NCBI RefSeq assembly: GCF_000003815.2
Contig: NC_049993.1
Coordinates: forward strand, 20,063,071-20,127,070
Length of the DNA stretch: 64,000 nt
Source: Branchiostoma floridae
Lineage: Eukaryota; Chordata; Leptocardii; Amphioxiformes; Branchiostomatidae
Reading direction: 5' to 3'
A program made the translations under genes and the position numbers. Each line of letters starts with the position of its first letter. The stretch's first letter is position 1. The notes under the pieces are model-generated. The model saw nothing but the letters and a program-made list of their open reading frames with translations, was not told where the DNA came from and did not search any database. Below are positions 12,201 through 27,200 of the stretch, piece after piece.

Positions 12201-15200
12201 AGATAGGCTGGGATGGAGAACTCTAATGAAGCCTGGATGGACAGAATAAGTGACAGAAAACACTATTACATGGCAAATCTATAATCATATCAACCATACA
12301 ATATCAGGCAGAGAATCAGCACCAAGGACAGGTCTTACATTTAAAGTAGAAGCTGCTTAATTGCACGGCCTATTTGCCAGTGAATTTCGTGCAATTATCC
12401 GGATGGTGCAATAATGCGAAGTTATCTAGCTGGACCACACCGGTTTGGGATTTGGGGATTTCGTGCAGTTAACAGAAGTGTGCGTTAATCCGGTGTGCAA
12501 TTAAGTGGCTTCTACTGTATATGTTTCATTGTCTGTAGAGAATATGCACAAGGATATCACAATGTCTTCTTTGCAACATAGACATTAACAACTTCAAAAC
12601 ACTGTTACACAGCAGTTCACTTACTGTTTTATTCACTCACCCACATGTATTCAGGGGTCGAAATTCATTTTTGGGATTAGGTGCACTGGTGCACCACGCT
12701 TAAAAAGTTGGGTGCACCAAAAAATTTTTGGGTGCACCACTTAAATTTAAGTATAACCTAATAGCAAAACTTAGTTACAAGCTATCAAATTCTTAAACAA
12801 GGACCATGACAGACATCTTTATTATTTTTCTAACACTTAGATGTCAAGAATATGATGTATACTAGTATACTTTGATATCTTTATATACATAAACCTAAGA
12901 AAATATTTGGGTGCACCCACAGAAAATAATTGGGTGCACAGCTCCAATTTTGGGTGCACCTGGGTGCACATGCACCCAGTATTTCGAGCCCTGTGTATAT
13001 CATTCATCCCTTATCATACCAGAGGCCCTAGGTTTGAGGGGGAGCCAGACTTTAAGCATGCTTAATAACCCACAACACAATAGGAGAACGTGCATGGATC
13101 AAATCTATCCCCAACATCTTCTATCAGATAGAGATTCTGCACCAAGGACATGGGAAAAATTGTTATAAATGCAGAGAATGTAGACAGGAATATAACAATG
13201 TTTTAAAGTGTCATGGTCACTTACAAGTACACACAGTAAACTAGTACTAGTAGTAGGACTACACCAAGCTATGATGATTGAATTCTCGCCACTTTCTGTT
13301 TGGTGGAAACCAGAAGTGAATGAATTTTGTTGAAATGATAATTTCTTACCACGAACAACAAGAGCAGCATGTTGCATCTCTCCCTGTCATGTTGACGCAT
13401 GTCAATCAAATCCTCCAGGAATGTCGAACAAATTGGTACATCTAACGTTCTGCAAAAAGACAAAAATCTAGTTTTGTTTAAGGTTTAAAAAGGCAGTTCT
13501 CCCAATATTTACAGGTCATGTACGGAGACAGGTTTTAATGGACATAGTGAAATTCTCCTGCCTTTTTTTTAAATTAACAAAATGTGCAATAAACAGTGGA
13601 CAGTGGCTTAATTAGTTTCAATGTACCATCAATGCGATGATACAAAACCTGCATTTTTATGTAATAGTGGCGTCAGGAAGGATATCCGGCCGTAAAAATG
13701 GGTGTTAGCCCTATCCAAACCGAAATGGAAAGTCTTCATACAGTGCCGGTAGCAGTCATGATCACCGACGAGCAGCCGGTATTGTCGCGGGCTTGGCTGA
13801 CTTGCGGGTGCGGAAGGCAGGGTCCAGCCACCGAGGCAAACCATGAAGTTGAAGCCCAGAGTTGGACTCACTGGACAGAGCCGCATGGAAGCACAGTGTG
13901 AAGACTATCCGACTGCTGCCTACCCCTGTCTCAGGGATCCCAGCAGCAGTATAATCAAAAATGGATACGACGATACGACGACGAATAATTACTGGGTTCC
14001 TTTCTAACGCCTTACCTCCTGGAGTATTCCCTCTCTAGCAGCAGGTCCTCCTGTACATTGAAGGCCAGGTACTTCAGTCTGCGCCGGTCAAGATCTGTGG
14101 AATAGATAAATTATGTGAACAGTTAACAATATGTGTACACAATCATGAATACTTTCTGGCACCCCTGTATAGTTATAGGGATGTCCCTGTAGCTCAACTG
14201 GTAGCAGCTTCACAGTTGGTTCCAGGTTGGTAACTGGGAGACCCTGGTTCGAATCCGTGAAGGGTATCCTGGTCGGAGCTGCACTCATATTTCAGAAGGG
14301 ACGTACAAATGTAAAATTGGGGGTCCCGTGTTTGAGGAGGTGCCTCCAGCACGTTTAACAGCTACATTACTCAGATGGGTACCTACTGACTTTCATAATA
14401 CAGCAAGGCATAATAGTTCTCAATAGGTTCATAACTGAAATAGCTCACAATCACAGTTAAGTCTTACCTATGTTCATAGTGTCTGTGAGTGGGAATCTGG
14501 ACCGTAAATGTGTTGTCTATGGAAGAGAAAACAAATCAAAGCAGTAAGTCACTATTTTGCACTGCTTGCAACCAATTTCTCTTTTTGCATTAGAAATAAA
14601 ACCACGAAATATCTTTCAAAAGCCAAGTTTTAACTTAAAATGATAATTATGATGAAACGTTTGGTACCTTTTCTCCAAATATCCCGTACAACTCCAGTGA
14701 TTTAAATACAGTAGGGGTGAACCCTGTGGACAGCTTGTGTCTCTGAAAAGCAGTCAAACATATGATTGTCAATGTCGTTCTGATTTCTTACTATCTAATC
14801 CTTGGGAGAACCAACTTTAAAATAGAGTCATTCAAGTCAAAGGCTGTTAAGAATGCTAAGTCTCTTATAATGCCACCAGCTACATATAATGTTGATAAAC
14901 AATACAATCGAGTCATGTCAAGAATGTCTCAAATACCTTAAAGTCTCAAGGGTGCATACCTCAGAAATTACGGATGCTGAGTTCATTTAGTAGATCTCTT
15001 TAACATACAGTACTTGCACACACAATTTGGCACAACAAATAAGATCACCCAATGGAATTATGAGAGATGACAATAACTGTAACACACAGACAAAATTTAG
15101 ACTTTGAATTTCTTCTCTTCTTAAGCATTACCTGAAGAAGTCTAAAGGTGATTTCAAGTAAGGCACAAACAAAAGAAAGAGAAGAATGTTCCTCACCACG

Positions 15201-18200
15201 GGATGGTCCGTCAGAGCAGAGTCCTGGAAAAACTGGGTCACCTGCAGTCTCTCAGCAGCTGGGGAAACAGGACAAGGAGGCGTCATGGGGAATATTTGTA
15301 CACACTGTCAGCGAAAATAAGCCAAGGGGGCAGGGCTGCCTTAACATTAAAGCCTTCTGGTACATTATAGTTTTTGAATTACGTACCAAATCCATGATTG
15401 GTGGATATAGGCTATGGTTTATCTGTATCTATATCTATATAGCCGGTATAACCGCCCTTCGGCGTAACACACCAGCTTTGCAGGCACGCGGCGCGGCAGC
15501 AGCTGGTTATATTACACTGAACGATCCGTCATACCTAACTTTTGCACTTCTATCTGCAAGCGTTCTTTAAAGCTATCCAGAGAAGATGCCCCTACTGCTT
15601 GGTGATAACAAATTCCACTCTACGATAGTTCTGGGAAAATACAAAAACATAATAGAACACAATCTTTTCATACAAGATTTGCAGCAATTGTGCATTCGAC
15701 CCTGAGAATAATATTCTTGATTATTATTATCATTTTACTACTTAGATGACTCTTCTGATTTTTCAAAGTCATGATGAGAGTGATGATTGAGTTACTTACA
15801 TGTGACCAGTCTCCCGTCCAACATCCACACATGGGGCAGGCAGTCTATCACATGGATACGGTCTGGGGAGGGAGGAAAAAGTTAGGACTTATTAAAAGTG
15901 AGCAGAAGTACCGAATAGTTTATATGTAGCCAGGAAGGCTAATACTACACAATCATGTACGGTAGTTTATTCTTTGAACAATCAACCAATGCATATAAAA
16001 GTACTAGACTGTTAGGTAAACAAATGCCAGATTCTTTAATCAAAACATTTCATGTCACTTTCATTTTGGTTGGTTTTAAGTTATAAATTTTAAAGACTGT
16101 TCTCATTCTAATTAGTAACTACTATACTTAAGTCTTACCAAAAAGTCTGAAATTTTGAATGTGTTAACATTTTCTTGACATGATTTTTTTCCTGAAAAGG
16201 AATCCTATATTGCAATATTGGTTATACCATAACGAATTGTTTACACTTAATACTATACTGCTTTTGAATCAGTAGTCTTTGTACTTTTTTTGGGGGGGGG
16301 AGAATGAAAAGAGGTAAGACTATTAACAGCAACGACAAAGACTCTTGAAGCTATGACCACAATGCCCCTCCCTCTGATAGGACCCTCCATTTTGTAATGC
16401 GTTGAATGCACCATTCTTTGCGTGCACAAATTACACAACAATTACCGCGGTAACTATGTACCGAGTAGGGCCTGTGACAACACAGCCGCAGCTTTTCACT
16501 TCCCCACGAGTCACCGGCGGACACAGTTACAAATCACAGAACCAACAGCCGGGAGGATTATCAATGGGTTTTTGTCAGGTGGGCAAACATTGTTGCATAC
16601 CAGCTGGGTGGAGTTATCTTGTGAACAAACCAACCTCTACAAAATTACAAAACAATACCAAACAATAACTTTTTTGGCCAGAAAATGCAAATATTATTAA
16701 ACTCAGTTGACATAGTTTTGACCTAAAAGTTTGGAGACTTTGTCAATATACCTTCATGAGGTGAAATACACTAGGTTGAGTTTAACCTAAATGTGAACCA
16801 ACAAACCTACCATAGTATTACGTTTAAAACCATTAAATCAACCAAAACTGCGCAATTCCTTGATTTGAAAATAAAAATCTAACAACCTGTGAATCATTAT
16901 GCCTTTAAAATATTAATGTTTATCAGTTTTAAACTTTCCCCTCAGCCTCTGTTTACATGTTCATTATAAAATTCACCTAATTATCACTTTAAGTCCAATT
17001 CCCAATTAAAACATGCTCCAACTAAACAGAAAAAAAACAGCCTACGAATGTTACAGAGGCAAAATCAAACATCGGAAGTCCCAGACAGAGTTACAAGCCT
17101 ATTGAGCTAAAATCGATACATCTTTGTCAAATGAGCAAACATCCTTGTCTGCCTCCTTGCCCAGAAATGTCTGGACACGCCAAGGAGTCTTCCCATCCAT
17201 CTTAATGTCTGTAAGACTTTCATGGCAAATTGGGAAGACATTGGCTGTGACTGAGAGGGTTTTGACCACACATGGCAAATAGGAAAACGTTGCAACTGTT
17301 TTTCAGCATGATGTAATTGTTGGTAGTTGTCACCTCCTTTTGGCTGACTTGACGGTGGCTAATTATATATAATATTTGTTTTCATTAAGAAGCATTTGTT
17401 GGTTGCCAATGGGTAATATTAATATTCATTTCCAAAGTTACAAATCTTCTGGTGGTAACAATGGAAGGTTTTCACGCTACCCATTGCAACTGAATGATTA
17501 GCTTTTGGGGGACACAAAACTATGTACTATGATTAATATGTACTTATTATATCTTGTTTTTTCCACATACCTGCCCTAGATAGGTGGTATTTTCTGAGCC
17601 ATGAACTGTGTTGATAGTGAAGTGTAATCAGCTATGGCAACACTGGGAACTTCAGGTCCATTTATAGGTCAGCTGTTATCTTAACACCTCAACTCGAGTG
17701 TTTGACTAAAAGCAGTTAACAACACTGTGTACATAAATTGTAACTGCCATCTCCTATACTGCCTGTTGTTCAATCAGTGGCTTTCACAAGAATTATGCAC
17801 TAGATAAAAGTTGTTCACTGGACAGTTGACTGAGACTACTTAGAATTATTAGTAGTCAGTCAAATTACATTATGACCAGGATGTCATGATCAGGGTTTAG
17901 AAATGTCAGGTGAATTTCTTAAGTTTGTAACAAATTGCAGGCCAGTCGTTGAATGTTTTGGGGGAAATTTGGAAAATTGAAAAGCTCAGCAAAATTGCAG
18001 GCAGACATCTACAGCCCTGACAACATGTACTTTGACATGATGGCAGCCAACAAGCTACAACTATTATCAATTAATTATCAATCATTGATTAAAATCAATC
18101 ATAATATTGATACTATAATTATATCATCTAATATAATTGATAATGATTAAGTAACAAACAATCATAAATCAATTATTATTGATTGATTAAAGATGTGACT

Positions 18201-21200
18201 AATTAGTTAATTAATCGATGAAGAACTGCTAGTTCCCAAACGACCTTGACAGCAGTACTCACAGTATGTGTCTTTCTCCAGCTGGGGGTTGCCATGGAGA
18301 TAGAGTTCCAGGATGTGCAGCTGGCGAATCTTCCCAACCTCCTCCCACGTCAGGTCGTTATTGGACAGGACCAGCGTTCCTATGGCAACGAACCGCGACA
18401 AACCGTCCAGAAATCTCACCTGGGGAGAAACAAAATATTTACATGTTAAAACTTTCTTACTTCACACATCCTTAGGAAGTGTTAATAATCGTTTTGTCTT
18501 GTCTGTCTGTGTCAATTTGTGTGTGTGTTTGTCTGTGTGACTGTGTTTCTGTGTGTGTGTGTGCATGTGTTTGTGTGTTCCTGTGTGTGTATTCCAAATG
18601 TGTATAACATTGTGTGTATGCATGTATGTCTTTGTGTGTGTGTGTGCATGCAGATGTGCATGTGTGTGTTTCCATGAATCCAAGAATACACAATCATAAG
18701 GCAGGTTTGCCCTACAGTATCCGTATCTATTTTTCCTTTTTGGGACAGGAAGGGTTGTTTGTGAATACCTGTTCTAAATACCTGCCCAAATAATCTATCA
18801 ATCATATCAAACCATCACAAATCTCAATGTCACCTGATTAATACGTGCAAAGTCTGTAGATCACAAATGTATTTTTGATTATCCAGACATCAAATGAACA
18901 ACCTGCAAAAAGTGTCATTTGAAGAAAATCATGACTCCACATACTCTTTTAAAAAATACTATCTATAGCTGCCCCTACGGCCAGTGAGACTATGGAGCCG
19001 GTGAGCATGAGCGTGACTTGAAGGGTAAAAACTTTCCCATTGTTCGCAACTGCAGTTGAAATTTCTGGACAACCTGCTCATCAGATACATGATAAAACTT
19101 TTGTGACTGGGAGAGACTTTAAAACCTAAAGCCTAAATCTTTCTTACTGCGTGCCACCCTTCAAATTCCTCAACCCAACCCTTAGCTCCAAGGAAACCTT
19201 AAGATGGCTTGTGTTTCACCTGGATATCAGGACAAACCACTACTTAAACCCTCCCAACAAACCTCTTAATTCCAGAGCAAACTTTCACAGGACAGGTGAC
19301 CTTCTGATTCTGACAGAACTGGGCTAACTCCATCAGACCCTGATGATAAGAGGGTAAATAAGAGGGTAACACGTGAAGAAGTGTCATGGTGATGGCTAAC
19401 CCAAGCGAACCTTGATCTCAGGTTGGAACTACATGAGAAGCTAGTTCCCATGTAAAGCTCACTGAAACTATGTTGGCTCCTGCTTGGAACTATAGCATAT
19501 TATCCGTGACCATGTTACCCCGCCCATACCTGTCAGCCATGCCCGGGCCTTCTAGCCATCAGGGCTGTGTACCTAAATACCTGTACCTGTACCGTACCTA
19601 AAAAAACACACACCAAAACTCCAGTTCATTTTGTATCCTGACTTATCTAGCCTAATACTAAATATTATCATTGATTAGATAATACGATCACATTTTAGAC
19701 ATTCTGGTCACACAAACATGATACTTTGGATGCAGAGAAAAAAAAACACATTTCAAGTTCCAGGATTTATTGACTCAGGTTATTTTAAACAATTATACAT
19801 TAAAAATCTTACAAAAGATCAAGATAAACCAGGCCAAATTACAGGGTCTGAGTCTGTTTTCATGCTGATTTTCCAGGCAGTATTTTTCTTAAGACTCAGA
19901 ATTACAAAAAGTCAAATTGTTGAGGCCTGAAGAGGCACCTGTACAATCTGACGATGTGTTTGATGATAACCAGTTCTACTCTAAGAGTAAAACTTGCAGT
20001 AACGTATCCAATAATTTTTATCAGCTAGATTCTGAGTCAATAACACTGAAGTCTGTACTAGTATTCAAGCGAGTTATATAATCTGCTTCAGATCTCCTCT
20101 TTCCTTTACGGAGAAAAGTTTGTTTCTTTGTCTGTATGTTTATTTATTTGATTACATTTTAACCTGGTGTATGCACTGCATACTGCCTGCTTGTGTGGTA
20201 TTACCCATTGGCTGGTTGAACATTACATCCATTTAGGATATAGTTTCTCACATTAGATGCGAACGATGGGGTGTGAACCTTAAGAAAACACCTGCCCACT
20301 CCAGTTCTACCTGCCCCTTCCCCGACAGGTGTGTTACAGATGAGACATAACACACCTGAGTTTAACCCCCACAGGTGAGACATACACACCTGAAGTTAAC
20401 CCCCACGTTGTATCACTAAGCGAGGTTAAACGTTGAGGTTAACCCAAGCTTTGTGCGGAAAGCGTTTCCATAGTACGCAGGTCCCGTGTGCCTGAATACC
20501 GGCCCGTAACACAATACCTGCGGTGAACTGTGGATAAGGTGACTCAGGTGAGAACAATACCTGGGCAGGTGAGGACAATAGGTGGGCAGTGAAACCTGTG
20601 GTATTGTTGGTGTTGTTACAACACTCCTAACGGGTATTTTGTCACGCCAGTGTGTTTTGGTTTTACACACTTTCGCCGGTGACTCGATTACACGCTCCAT
20701 TGGTTCGTAGCTTCCCCACCGAGAGTTTGGGAAAACAGTTAAATATTTGGGAAAACAGTCGAATGTTGATCCCAAAACATTGAAACATACCTGTCTCGTA
20801 AAATGTTTTTCTTCCTAATCTTTATAGATTCCATGTACATGCAGGTATCATGATGTTATATATATATATATATATACAGCGCGGTCACGTTTTGATCTTG
20901 ATACCCTCTATTAGAATTGAGTTTTTATCAAAAGATTCTAAAACTGTACAGTTTTAGAGCAGTTTGGGTCTGATAATAACATACATATCAGGTACAGATA
21001 TAGCAAACTTGTGGTTATCAATGGCGTTGTTACAACAGGACAGAATAAAGCCGATGTTTTGGTTTTTCTCATTTTCTCCAGAGATTTGATTACTTGGCAA
21101 TTTGAAGGTGAAGGTAGTTCCTAACCTCCACTCTAAAACTCAAGGAAAAACTCTTAACATTGCAGCAGTTGTATTTATCAAGTTAGACCTTTTCCCAAAT

Positions 21201-24200
21201 GGTGGGGTCATGTGGCATAACTGCAGGGTGTTTGGCTCATAACCCAGAGGTCCTGGGTTTGAAACCTGTCATGCTACCAATCTTGTGCCCTTGGGGAAAG
21301 CATTACACGACTTTCCTCACTCCACCCAGGTGTAAGAAATTGGGTACCTGACTTCTGAGTTTGGCCGTACTACCTGGTAAAGGGTCGTTGTAAGGAGAGG
21401 GTTGGGATCTTCCTCCCAATACTGTTCCCTATAATATAGCTAGACACAGTGGATAACAACTCACTGCCCCTAATGATGATACTTTTAAAATTAGTTTACC
21501 CTTTTTGCCAAATTTCATAGAAATTCAATCATGTATTAATAACTATTATGAAACTTACCAAAGGTCTCTGTAAAATAGATTCTGAATCTGAAGTTTCTCT
21601 CTAAATCTTTATCAAACTAATCCCTATCAAAGGATACAAAAGAACAGTGACAGTTCTCTTAATGCTTCCTTTGGATCCTATAATGGCACACACATATCAG
21701 GTACAGCTATAGGGGAGACCTGAGGTATTGTTGCTGTTGTTAAAAACAGCGTAGCAGGTATTTTGTTATGACAGGATAAAGCCAATGTTTTGATTCCCTC
21801 CACTTTCACCAGCGAGTCTATAACAACATGAGTCTATAACAACATTTACATGGTACATTGGTTCCTAGCCTCTCCACCAAGGACCTGTAACATACTTTTT
21901 TAACATTGCACCAGGTGATAATTGGCAAGATCTTTTCCCTAATTTCATGGTTTGAGGTTAGTCACCTGAAATAGCAGGCTAATAATCTCCCTAATACAGT
22001 ATACTTTTACTCAGGTATTGGGTTTTTATCAAACTTCAACTCCCCATCAAAAGACACTTTCCCATCTTGTTACGCTTTCATTGGATTCCATAATGGCGCA
22101 CATATCAGGCACGGGTATAGGAGAGCTGTGGTATTGTTGGTGACGGCGAATTCAGTCACGGGTATTTTGTCATTTCAGGTTTTGTTTTGGTTTCAAGCAC
22201 TTTCACCTATGGTTCAGTTACACCGTCACGGCTTCTCCATTTCTAGCTTCCCCACTGAGGGTCAGAGTCTGAGAAACAGTAACTTAGATCTTGGCAAGTG
22301 TAGAATTGTTCTTTTTTTAATGTTGGATTCCAAAGAAAATACATCGCAACCTATTGTTGACTGTAAAGTATCACATGTCATTTGCAATGAATTGAGTTTT
22401 TGTTATACAGATTAGTTTTTCCACACTTTTACATCGAGTGATCATGTTATAAATTAAAGTCTTTGATTATGAAATGCTTTGAAACATTGCAGGAATCATA
22501 TTCAAGAATAAGGAAAGTATACTGTAAATGTATTTAAGTTTGCGGGGATTTAATTTCGCAGCAGCGGGAAAAAGGACTTTTCGCGGTGGATTTAAGTTTG
22601 CGGTAACACTATAGACTGCAATCTAATATCATAATAGAAAAATGTTTGCAGTTTTAAATTCGCGATGAAGTGGTCACCGCGAAAACTGCGAACATTAATC
22701 CACCGCGAACATTTCTGCATTTACAGTATTTTAAATTTTTCCATAGCTAGGAAAACACTGAGCTTATAATTTCCAGCCTGGAAGGATTCAGGTGTTCACT
22801 GTAGTCTGAGCCTACTCATCAAGTCTAATGATAACAATAATCACATATTGATATTGACACTTTCATTGTCTGGTTTGAAGGAAGGGCTTGTTCAAAATCA
22901 ACCAGCGGCAAATTATGTCTTCTTTCTTCTGTTAATTAGGCATTCAAACCTTCAACCATGCGCCTGGTTTAGAACCACTAGACCAATGCACACTAATTGC
23001 TATCAGCTACAGTTTATAAGGAGTGGCTGTCCATCAACTGTACAATAATTGTCATAATGATACATTACATTTTCACCTTTTGTCTGAGAGTAGGATTCAA
23101 TTTATTGTACAACAGAAATTTCCACAAATTTAAAGGAGCTTTGTGATACTTTAGATGTAAAAGTGTAAAATCACGAAAATGAGTTGAGCAATTGTTACAT
23201 GACGAATTTTGGAATCTAAAAAATTACAAAATTACCAAAAAAAGTTTTAAAAGTCTTGTATCTTCAATTGTTATGAGTCAGTTCATGGCGCAACCTAGGC
23301 TGGCTTTTGAAAGTATTTCGACCACTGGACAGGTGCAAATACGCACTGTACAGGTGTTTTCAGGTGCAACTATAGGTTAAGGTGTACGTGTACTAGGTGT
23401 GCAGTCCCTTCTCACAACCCAGTTCTGTTGTGATTACAAACCCCCACCAGTGGTCAGACAACAGTGCAGTGTTGACACGGTGTCTGGTGTCCCAACACAG
23501 CCCAATTCTCTCTTCAACCAGAGAATGGTTCAGCTAAAGACTGGGATTAAATCTTAATCAGGGACAACATGTTGAAAAAGAGACAACAAAAAGGCCTGGT
23601 TTTCTAATAAAGGTTTGAGTTCAGAATTCATAGAGGAATTTGCTTGACTCACTTCAAGCCATGTCCCAATTTTCTCTTCAACCAGAAAATGGTTTATTTA
23701 TTTATTTATTTAGTTTTATTTATTTATTTAGTTCGGCTGTATGAATGGTTCGGCTAAAGACGGCAATCAAACCTACAATTTTGTAAATCTGGGACAACAT
23801 GTTGTGAAAAAGACACAGAAAAAAGACCAGGCATTCAGACTAAGCTTGTTTGAGAATTTTGCATGCATCTCAATTTTCAAGTCATGTCCCAGTTTTCTCT
23901 GCAACTCAAAAATGGTTTGGCGAAAGATCCAGGGTGGTTGATGGTGGTTTGTAGTGACAACATAACTAGGTTGTGAGAAGGGACACACGTACACCTACCT
24001 GTTAGTGTTAAGTTGTACCTAAAAACACCTGTGGGTATTTACACCTGTCCAGTGCTCGAAATAGTTTTTTAAGCCAGGTTGCCCAGGGTGGAAACCAACC
24101 AGAAGATAATAGGTACTACATGTATAATAAACGTCACAAGCAGAAATAAGTTCCTGGTCCTCCTAAGACCCCTTTCATACTAAGCCTTGCAAGTTGTAAC

Positions 24201-27200
24201 AGGTGACAGACAGACAGATTTTGTCAGAATAAAGGTATAGTCCTCACCCCATTGTTGCTGAGGTCCAGGTACCAGATATTGGAGCAGGCCTCCAGTCCCT
24301 GGACAGTCTCGATGTGGTTACCACGGAGATGGAGCGCCTGGAGCCGAGGGCACATGTTCAACTTCTCCAGCAGGACTGGAGATGAGAAAGAAAATCATCA
24401 ATTAAAGAATTAATGAATTTTGATTAATGAAATGAGTCTAGTGGCTGCATCAACACCGTCTCTAAATTTTCTGTTATAGGAAAAATGCCTGCAGCCACGA
24501 ACACATGTTCAACATCTCCAGAACTCGGGAATAAAATCACAGTCATTAGATAATAGCAGATACTACTATCATCAATAGATAATAGAAGGTAATGCTATTA
24601 TCTTACCTATCACAAGTAAGATAGAAGCAGTGGCTGTTATCTATTTGATAATATACTTTTTATGTTTTAGAAATAGTGCCTGGAGTCGCGGGCACATGTT
24701 CAACTTCTCCAGCAGGACTGTATGGGGAATTAAATCACAGTCATTGATTTGTACTTTGTGTAATAATTGATGCCGTGTACAATTGTCGTACAGCAAAGTT
24801 CAAGATAATATAGCAGTGGCTGTCACAATATTCAAGTTATTAAATATAATTTTAAATTAGTGTTTTAAATTGTGTCTAATTTTTATCATTCGTAGAAGTA
24901 ATACCTTCACTGGGGGAACAAATCATAGTCATTAGATAATAGCAGCGTCTGTAATGTAGTATTCAGCAGCTATAGATACAATTAGAGTTCTCATTTTTTA
25001 TATTTCAGCCATACATAGTATGGTGAAATATATTGTATTCGTAATGTTTCTTCTTTCTTCTTTCTCCTGTCAAATCTTCAAAGTGATTCATCTCCGCCGT
25101 TCCTGAACCGAATGACCTGAAATTTGGCACAGAAGTAGAATGGGCTAATACCTTGATGCTTTTTTCTCAGTTTTTTCATATCTGCCTCTAAAATGATTTT
25201 ATTGAGATTTTTTGGTCAATTTTAGACCAAAACTGTATATTTTGGCCCCTGTACCCTGGTATTACAACCAAATGAGCTGAAATTTGACAGAGATGTGCCC
25301 TGATAATGCCCCCATATAAATTCGATAACACTTTTGGTGTACAGTACAACAAAATGCTTATTTTTGCGATATTTTTACCAATTTTTGATCAAAAAGGGAC
25401 ACTTTTGGCCCCTGTACCCTGGTATTACAACCAAATGAGCTGAAATTTGACAGAGATGTGCCTTGATAATGCCCCCATATAAATTCAATAACACTTTTGG
25501 TGTACAGTACAAAAAAATGCTTATTTTTGCGATTTTTTGACCAATTTTTGACCAAAAAAGGACACTTTTGGCTCCTGTACCTTGGTATTGCAACCTAATG
25601 AGCTGAAATTTGACACAGATGTGCCTTGATAATCCCTTCATATAAATTCAATAACACTTTTGGTGTACAGTGCAACAAAATGCTTATTTTTGCGATTTTT
25701 GGCCAATTTTTGACCAGAAAAGAACACTTTTGGCTCTTGTACCCTGGCATTACAATTAAATGACCTGAAATTTGGTATAGATAGGCATTAGATACTTAAT
25801 AACAAGATTCAAGTAAATTTTTTGACATAAACAACTTTAAAATGATTAATTTTGGCACTTTTCTGAGGGGAAATTTGTTTTCTTTTGGCCTCCTGACGTG
25901 ACCTTCCGTGACCCCGCACAGAGCCACACCTGTGCGCGTCAGCCGGAGAGTTAATTGAATCAAAGACCTAGCCAATCAGCGAAGAGGAGGCCAAAGGCTA
26001 ATTAATATTCATAAGCGGGGCCTCATGATCCCGTATATAGCAGTGTTCCCGCCAGGGGGAGCGAAGCCCGCCTAAGGCTCTCGCATTTTACACTATTCAG
26101 AAGGCTTTATATTGTATCAGTTCTTAGGGGCATATGTATGATAATCGCAGCAGTCACTTAACTTCTCTTCAGGAATTTAGCGTAACACTATTTCAGGTCA
26201 AACCGTCAAAGGCAACTAAAAACAAACTTTAACGTTACTGAGTTCAACAGTACTTATAACTTGTTATCCGAAGTTGAAACGCTAGCGCTAGCGATGGTAT
26301 TTTCGCTGCGCTGTTAGCTCCGTGCGACTGTTGTTGACGGTCTTATAACGGTATATTTTGCACCCCTGTACCCTGGTAACATTTGGTATAGATAGGCATA
26401 AGATAGTTGGTAAAATGATCCATTGGCAAGTAAAATTTTTGGCATAAAGTACTGTAAAAGGCTTAATTACAGCACTTTTTTGGGGGGAAATTGGTTTTCT
26501 TTCGTTCTCCATGCCATGACCTTTCGGACGTTCACCCCACAGAGCCGACATCTGCACCTGCGTCTAGCCGGCAGGAAGAGTTAATTCAATTAATGGTTCA
26601 GCCAATCAGCGAAGAGGAAAGCGAAGGCTAATTAATATTCATAAGCGGGACCACACAATACGTTAACTTGAAGACTCAGGCCGTACAGACTTCTCGCCAG
26701 GATTTTTTCAAAGCGTCGGACAGGGGTCCGGGGGCCGCCGAATGTCCCTGGCGGGGTCCAGGGGCAGGGCCACTGTGGGGGGGGCTCAGGTGGGCGAAGC
26801 CCCCCCGGAAGCTCTTGCATTTTAGACTATTGAGAAGGCTTCTTTTATCAGTTTTTTTAGGGCCATATCTACGATAATCGTAGCAGTCACTGACTTCTCT
26901 TCAGCAGTTTGACTTTAAAATATTTCGGGTCAAAGCTTCAAAGACAACTAAAACCTCATAAACAACAAACTTTACTTAGCTCAACAGTATACAAAAATAT
27001 TGTACGGGTTGCCATCCTTAGTTGAAGCGCTTATTTATAGCGCTAGTATCTTCGCTGCGCCGTTAGCCGCCGTGCGACTTTTGTTGACGGTCTGATATCC
27101 CTACGTCGCCGCCTCGCTGATATTCCCACGGACATGTTCCCTAGTCAATAGATCAGCATTTTCTCTATAGTGACCACCTGTCTATAGTGGCCACATTTCC

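Larger units (their letters stand above)
18420..24247. other. Large repeat-filled intron of the LRR gene
   Basis: No additional exon recognised. Contains a (TG)n tract, four diverged serial copies at 20570-22300, a SINE, two MITE-like elements and a short (TA)n near 20858. Confidence 0.6.

Noticed and set aside
14181-14270. Possible tRNA gene
   Set aside because: A and B boxes are good, but no paired acceptor stem or anticodon arm can be drawn and SINE body follows.
18462-18805. His/Thr-rich minus-strand frames
   Set aside because: Translation of an imperfect (TG)n microsatellite.
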